Below, piece by piece: positions 61,646-64,000 of a stretch of 64,000 nucleotides of DNA. Both the position numbers and the translations under genes were made by a program. Source of the DNA: Methylophilales bacterium (lineage in GTDB: Bacteria; Pseudomonadota; Gammaproteobacteria; Burkholderiales; Methylophilaceae); the NCBI GenBank assembly GCA_019823025.1, contig CP081940.1:186001-250000 (forward strand). Reading direction: 5' to 3'. The notes under the pieces were generated by a model. It worked only from the letters and a program-made list of their open reading frames with translations. It was not told where the DNA came from and searched no databases. Each line of letters starts with the position of its first letter. Positions within the stretch are counted from its first letter, which is position 1.

Positions 61646-63043
61646 ATGTTTAGAGTTACTAAAAATATTTTCTGTATTTATATTAGTTTATTCCTATTTA
61701 TATTTCCCATGAATCTAAAATCAGAACCTATTGATGATCATTGTCATTGTGTAAATGCTCAGCAGCAATCTTTTGAATATCTGGATGATATTGAACAGAG
61801 TGAAATTTCAAAAAGTACTGAGGCGCTATCGGCATCCACTAAAGAAATTTTAATTCAAGAAAAGCCAGAAAATATTTGGGATATCGTTAATAAAGGTTAT
61901 CGAATTCCTGACCCAAAAAAGAAATGGGCTAGAAAAGTAGTTAAAAAATATGAGCGTTGGTACAGTGAACATCCGGTATACACTTACAGAATGTTCGAAA
62001 GAACTAAAAGATACATCTACCATGTTGTTCAAGAAGTAGAAAAGAGAAATATGCCAATGGAAATAGCATTACTGCCTATCATTGAAAGCGCTTATAACCC
62101 AATTGCAAGATCAAACATGAAGGCCGTTGGACTCTGGCAATTTATACCCTCAACTGGAAAAAATTATGGTCTTAAACAAGACTGGTGGAAAGATGAGAGA
62201 AGCAATGTGATTCTTTCAACTAATGCTTCTCTCAATTACCTTGAGAAGCTCTATAACCAATTCGGAACGTGGGAATTGGCACTTGCCGCATATAACGCTG
62301 GTGAAGGTAAAGTAAGCAGAGAAATTAAAAAAAATAAGAGAAGAAAAAGAGCAACTGACTACTACACTATTAGCCTTCCAAGAGAGACCGACGAATATGT
62401 TTCAAAGTTAATTGCTATGAAGCATATTATCCAGAATCCCAAAAAGTATAATGTTGAAGTCCCTTACATCCCAAATGCACCCTACTTTGGTGAAGTAATA
62501 TTAACGGAACAGATGGACATAGATCTTATTTTAAAATTGGCCGATATATCCTCAGAAGAATTTGAGCTACTAAATGCGCATCATAAAAGACCTCTTATTC
62601 CTAATGAATCGCAACCAACTGGGGTTTTATTACCTCATCACAAAATAAATACCTATAACAAAAATCTGGCAGCTCATGATGGCCCCCTATCGAATTGGGT
62701 TTTATATAAACCTAAAAGAAAAGAGTCAATCATGAAAGTAGCTAAAAAATTTGATATTAACCTGAGCACCTTCAAAAGAATCAATAGCCTTAATGGAAGA
62801 GTCACTTTTAGAAGAAACAGCACAGTTTTAATTCCAAAGAGCAGTGAACTTAAAAGCAAATATACCTTAGAAGGAACAGGAGATTTTAACTATACTTCAG
62901 TTGGAACACATCATGTTTCCAAAGGGGATACATTGGGTGGAATAGCTAGAAAATATAAAGTTTCAATAGAGGATCTTAAAGAGTTTAATGAACTTGATTC
63001 GCATATAATAATCATAGGAACGACTATAGACATTCCACAATAA
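61646..63043 (+). CDS. mltD: Membrane-bound lytic murein transglycosylase D
   Basis: Cleaves peptidoglycan glycan strands to anhydro ends. The 465 residues have a signal peptide (about 1-26), an SLT domain with the catalytic Glu147 in 'LLPIIESAYNPIARSNMKAVGLWQFIPSTGKNYGL', and two C-terminal LysM repeats, about 355-400 and 418-464, for glycan binding. The mature N-terminus has no lipobox, so this form is probably periplasmic or anchored by its signal. It follows gloB by 1 base and precedes the peptide-binding protein gene. Confidence 0.93.
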   Translation: MFRVTKNIFCIYISLFLFIFPMNLKSEPIDDHCHCVNAQQQSFEYLDDIEQSEISKSTEALSASTKEILIQEKPENIWDIVNKGYRIPDPKKKWARKVVKKYERWYSEHPVYTYRMFERTKRYIYHVVQEVEKRNMPMEIALLPIIESAYNPIARSNMKAVGLWQFIPSTGKNYGLKQDWWKDERSNVILSTNASLNYLEKLYNQFGTWELALAAYNAGEGKVSREIKKNKRRKRATDYYTISLPRETDEYVSKLIAMKHIIQNPKKYNVEVPYIPNAPYFGEVILTEQMDIDLILKLADISSEEFELLNAHHKRPLIPNESQPTGVLLPHHKINTYNKNLAAHDGPLSNWVLYKPKRKESIMKVAKKFDINLSTFKRINSLNGRVTFRRNSTVLIPKSSELKSKYTLEGTGDFNYTSVGTHHVSKGDTLGGIARKYKVSIEDLKEFNELDSHIIIIGTTIDIPQ

Positions 63044-63062
63044 TTTATTTAAGAGATCAATC

Positions 63063-64000
63063 TTGAAACAAAATTTTTTACTACTATGTTCGCTTATTTT
63101 TATAATAAGTTGCTCTAATAATAATTCAGAAGTTATTGATTATAATGATAATAATTTATCAACTGGTGGGGTATTGATTAATGCAATGTCTGCTGAACCA
63201 AGTAACCTCATTTCGATGATAGCAGGTGACAGCGCATCAAGCGCAATTGCAAGTAAAATCTTTAATTCGCTGATCAGGTATGATGAAAATCTCAACTTTA
63301 CTTCTGATATTGCCGAAAGTTGGAAGATCTCAAATGATCAAAAAACCATTACCTTTAAAATAAAAAAGGGACTTGAATGGTCGGATGGTGAGCCACTTAC
63401 AAGTGCTGATGTTTACTTCACTTGGGAGTTAATTACTAATCCAAACACAAGAACGCCTTATGGGTCTGATTATGCCCTTGTGAGTGAAGCTAAAACTCCT
63501 GATGCAAATACTTTCATTGTCACATATGATGATAATTATGCGCCTGCCCTAGATACATGGGCATCATTAGAAATACTCCCAAAGCACATACTAGAGAATG
63601 AGGATATCAATAGCACCTTTTTTTCACGAAAACCAATTGGATCTAATTACTACAAGCTTGGCGATTGGGTAAGCGGACAACAAGTTAATTTAATCAAAAG
63701 TGAAAATGGTGTGTTGGGAGCGGCTTACATAGAAAAGTTAACCTCTAGAATTATACCTGATACCTCCTCGCAATTCTTAGAGCTATCTGCCGGTAATATT
63801 GACCTTATGAATATTAATCCCATACAGTTTAAGAGAGTTTTTCCAGCTAAACCAAAACTAAAAAATAGGACAGCATTATATAAAGAGATGGGTAATGGCT
63901 ATACATACCTAGGCTTCAACCTTAAAAGAGAGCCGTTTAATGATAAAAAAGTAAGGCAGGCAATCAATTACGCTATTAACAAAGATGAAGTTATCAAAGG
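63063..64000 (+). CDS. Peptide/nickel ABC transporter substrate-binding lipoprotein (partial)
   Basis: A frame opening at TTG 63063 and still open at the window edge (312 codons visible). The product has a lipoprotein signal with a cysteine at about residue 17 ('FIISCSNNN'). The SBP_bac_5 fold then begins: 'LINAMSAEPSNLISMIAGDSASSAIASKIFNSLI', 'LTSDIAESWKISNDQKTITFKIKKGLEWSDGEPLTSADVYFTWELI' and 'GYTYLGFNLKREPFNDKKVRQAINYAINKDEVI'. This is the signature of oligopeptide or dipeptide-binding proteins. Permease and ATPase genes would lie further downstream. Confidence 0.92.
   Translation, partial: MKQNFLLLCSLIFIISCSNNNSEVIDYNDNNLSTGGVLINAMSAEPSNLISMIAGDSASSAIASKIFNSLIRYDENLNFTSDIAESWKISNDQKTITFKIKKGLEWSDGEPLTSADVYFTWELITNPNTRTPYGSDYALVSEAKTPDANTFIVTYDDNYAPALDTWASLEILPKHILENEDINSTFFSRKPIGSNYYKLGDWVSGQQVNLIKSENGVLGAAYIEKLTSRIIPDTSSQFLELSAGNIDLMNINPIQFKRVFPAKPKLKNRTALYKEMGNGYTYLGFNLKREPFNDKKVRQAINYAINKDEVIK

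Overview
The window is AT-rich, gene-dense bacterial chromosome with short or overlapping gene junctions, two tRNA genes and no rRNA, CRISPR array, phage or insertion sequence that I can recognise. Several gene orders are of the kind found in Betaproteobacteria: smc-zipA-ligA; rluC-HAD phosphatase-Rieske protein-S49 peptidase; tsaE-amiC-miaA beside queG; orn beside an M48 peptidase; and dnaQ-rnhA-methyltransferase divergent from gloB-mltD. Together with the low GC and tight packing this suggests a streamlined, probably aquatic betaproteobacterium, perhaps near the Methylophilales. The taxonomic placement is inference from gene order and composition, not from a marker-gene search.

Layout. 0-8.3 kb: the 3' end of a flavin monooxygenase gene, then the minus-strand operon smc-zipA-ligA-TPR protein, then queF and tRNA-Ala(GGC). 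8.4-20.7 kb is accessory metabolism: a lipoprotein-like methyltransferase, gamma-glutamyltransferase, 5-formyltetrahydrofolate cyclo-ligase, a PanB homologue lacking one metal-ligand aspartate, a flavin-nucleotide-binding protein, an SDR, and a tautomerase/SMP-30/short-chain fatty acid transporter group facing a LysR regulator across a palindrome. 20.7-24.7 kb holds three very small genes, dhaL-dhaK without dhaM, and a DASS-type anion transporter. 24.7-30.3 kb is a run of small exported proteins (SYLF, MORN-type, PepSY-like, glycine zipper, DUF3313-like with a Fur-box-like site upstream) and a glutamate decarboxylase. 30.4-33 kb is tRNA-Glu(TTC) followed by a sugar C-methyltransferase and an NDP-sugar epimerase/reductase. 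33-35.4 kb holds an MscS-type channel and an outer-membrane barrel.

35.4-45.4 kb is the most interesting part: ten same-strand genes with overlapping or very short junctions. They encode two cyclopropane-fatty-acid-synthase-like methyltransferases, DUF2878 and DUF1295 membrane proteins, a lipocalin, a three-histidine-box acyl desaturase, an FAD oxidoreductase, a DUF1365 protein, a single-domain MnmC-type oxidoreductase, and a TPR plus GT41 (SPINDLY/OGT-like) glycosyltransferase. I infer a pathway that modifies membrane acyl chains, possibly in an oxidative or singlet-oxygen response. The second CFA-like enzyme has lost two of the residues that hold bicarbonate in classical CFA synthase, so its product may not be a cyclopropane.

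45.4-64 kb is mostly housekeeping: miaA, amiC, tsaE, queG, pgi, an S49 peptidase, a Rieske protein, a HAD phosphatase, rluC, rne with a 346-base leader region, crcB, orn, an M48 peptidase, queD, dnaQ, rnhA, a methyltransferase, gloB, mltD, and the 5' part of an ABC-transporter peptide-binding lipoprotein. Queuosine genes (queF, queG, queD) are scattered over the window, and tRNA-modification and translation-fidelity genes are well represented.
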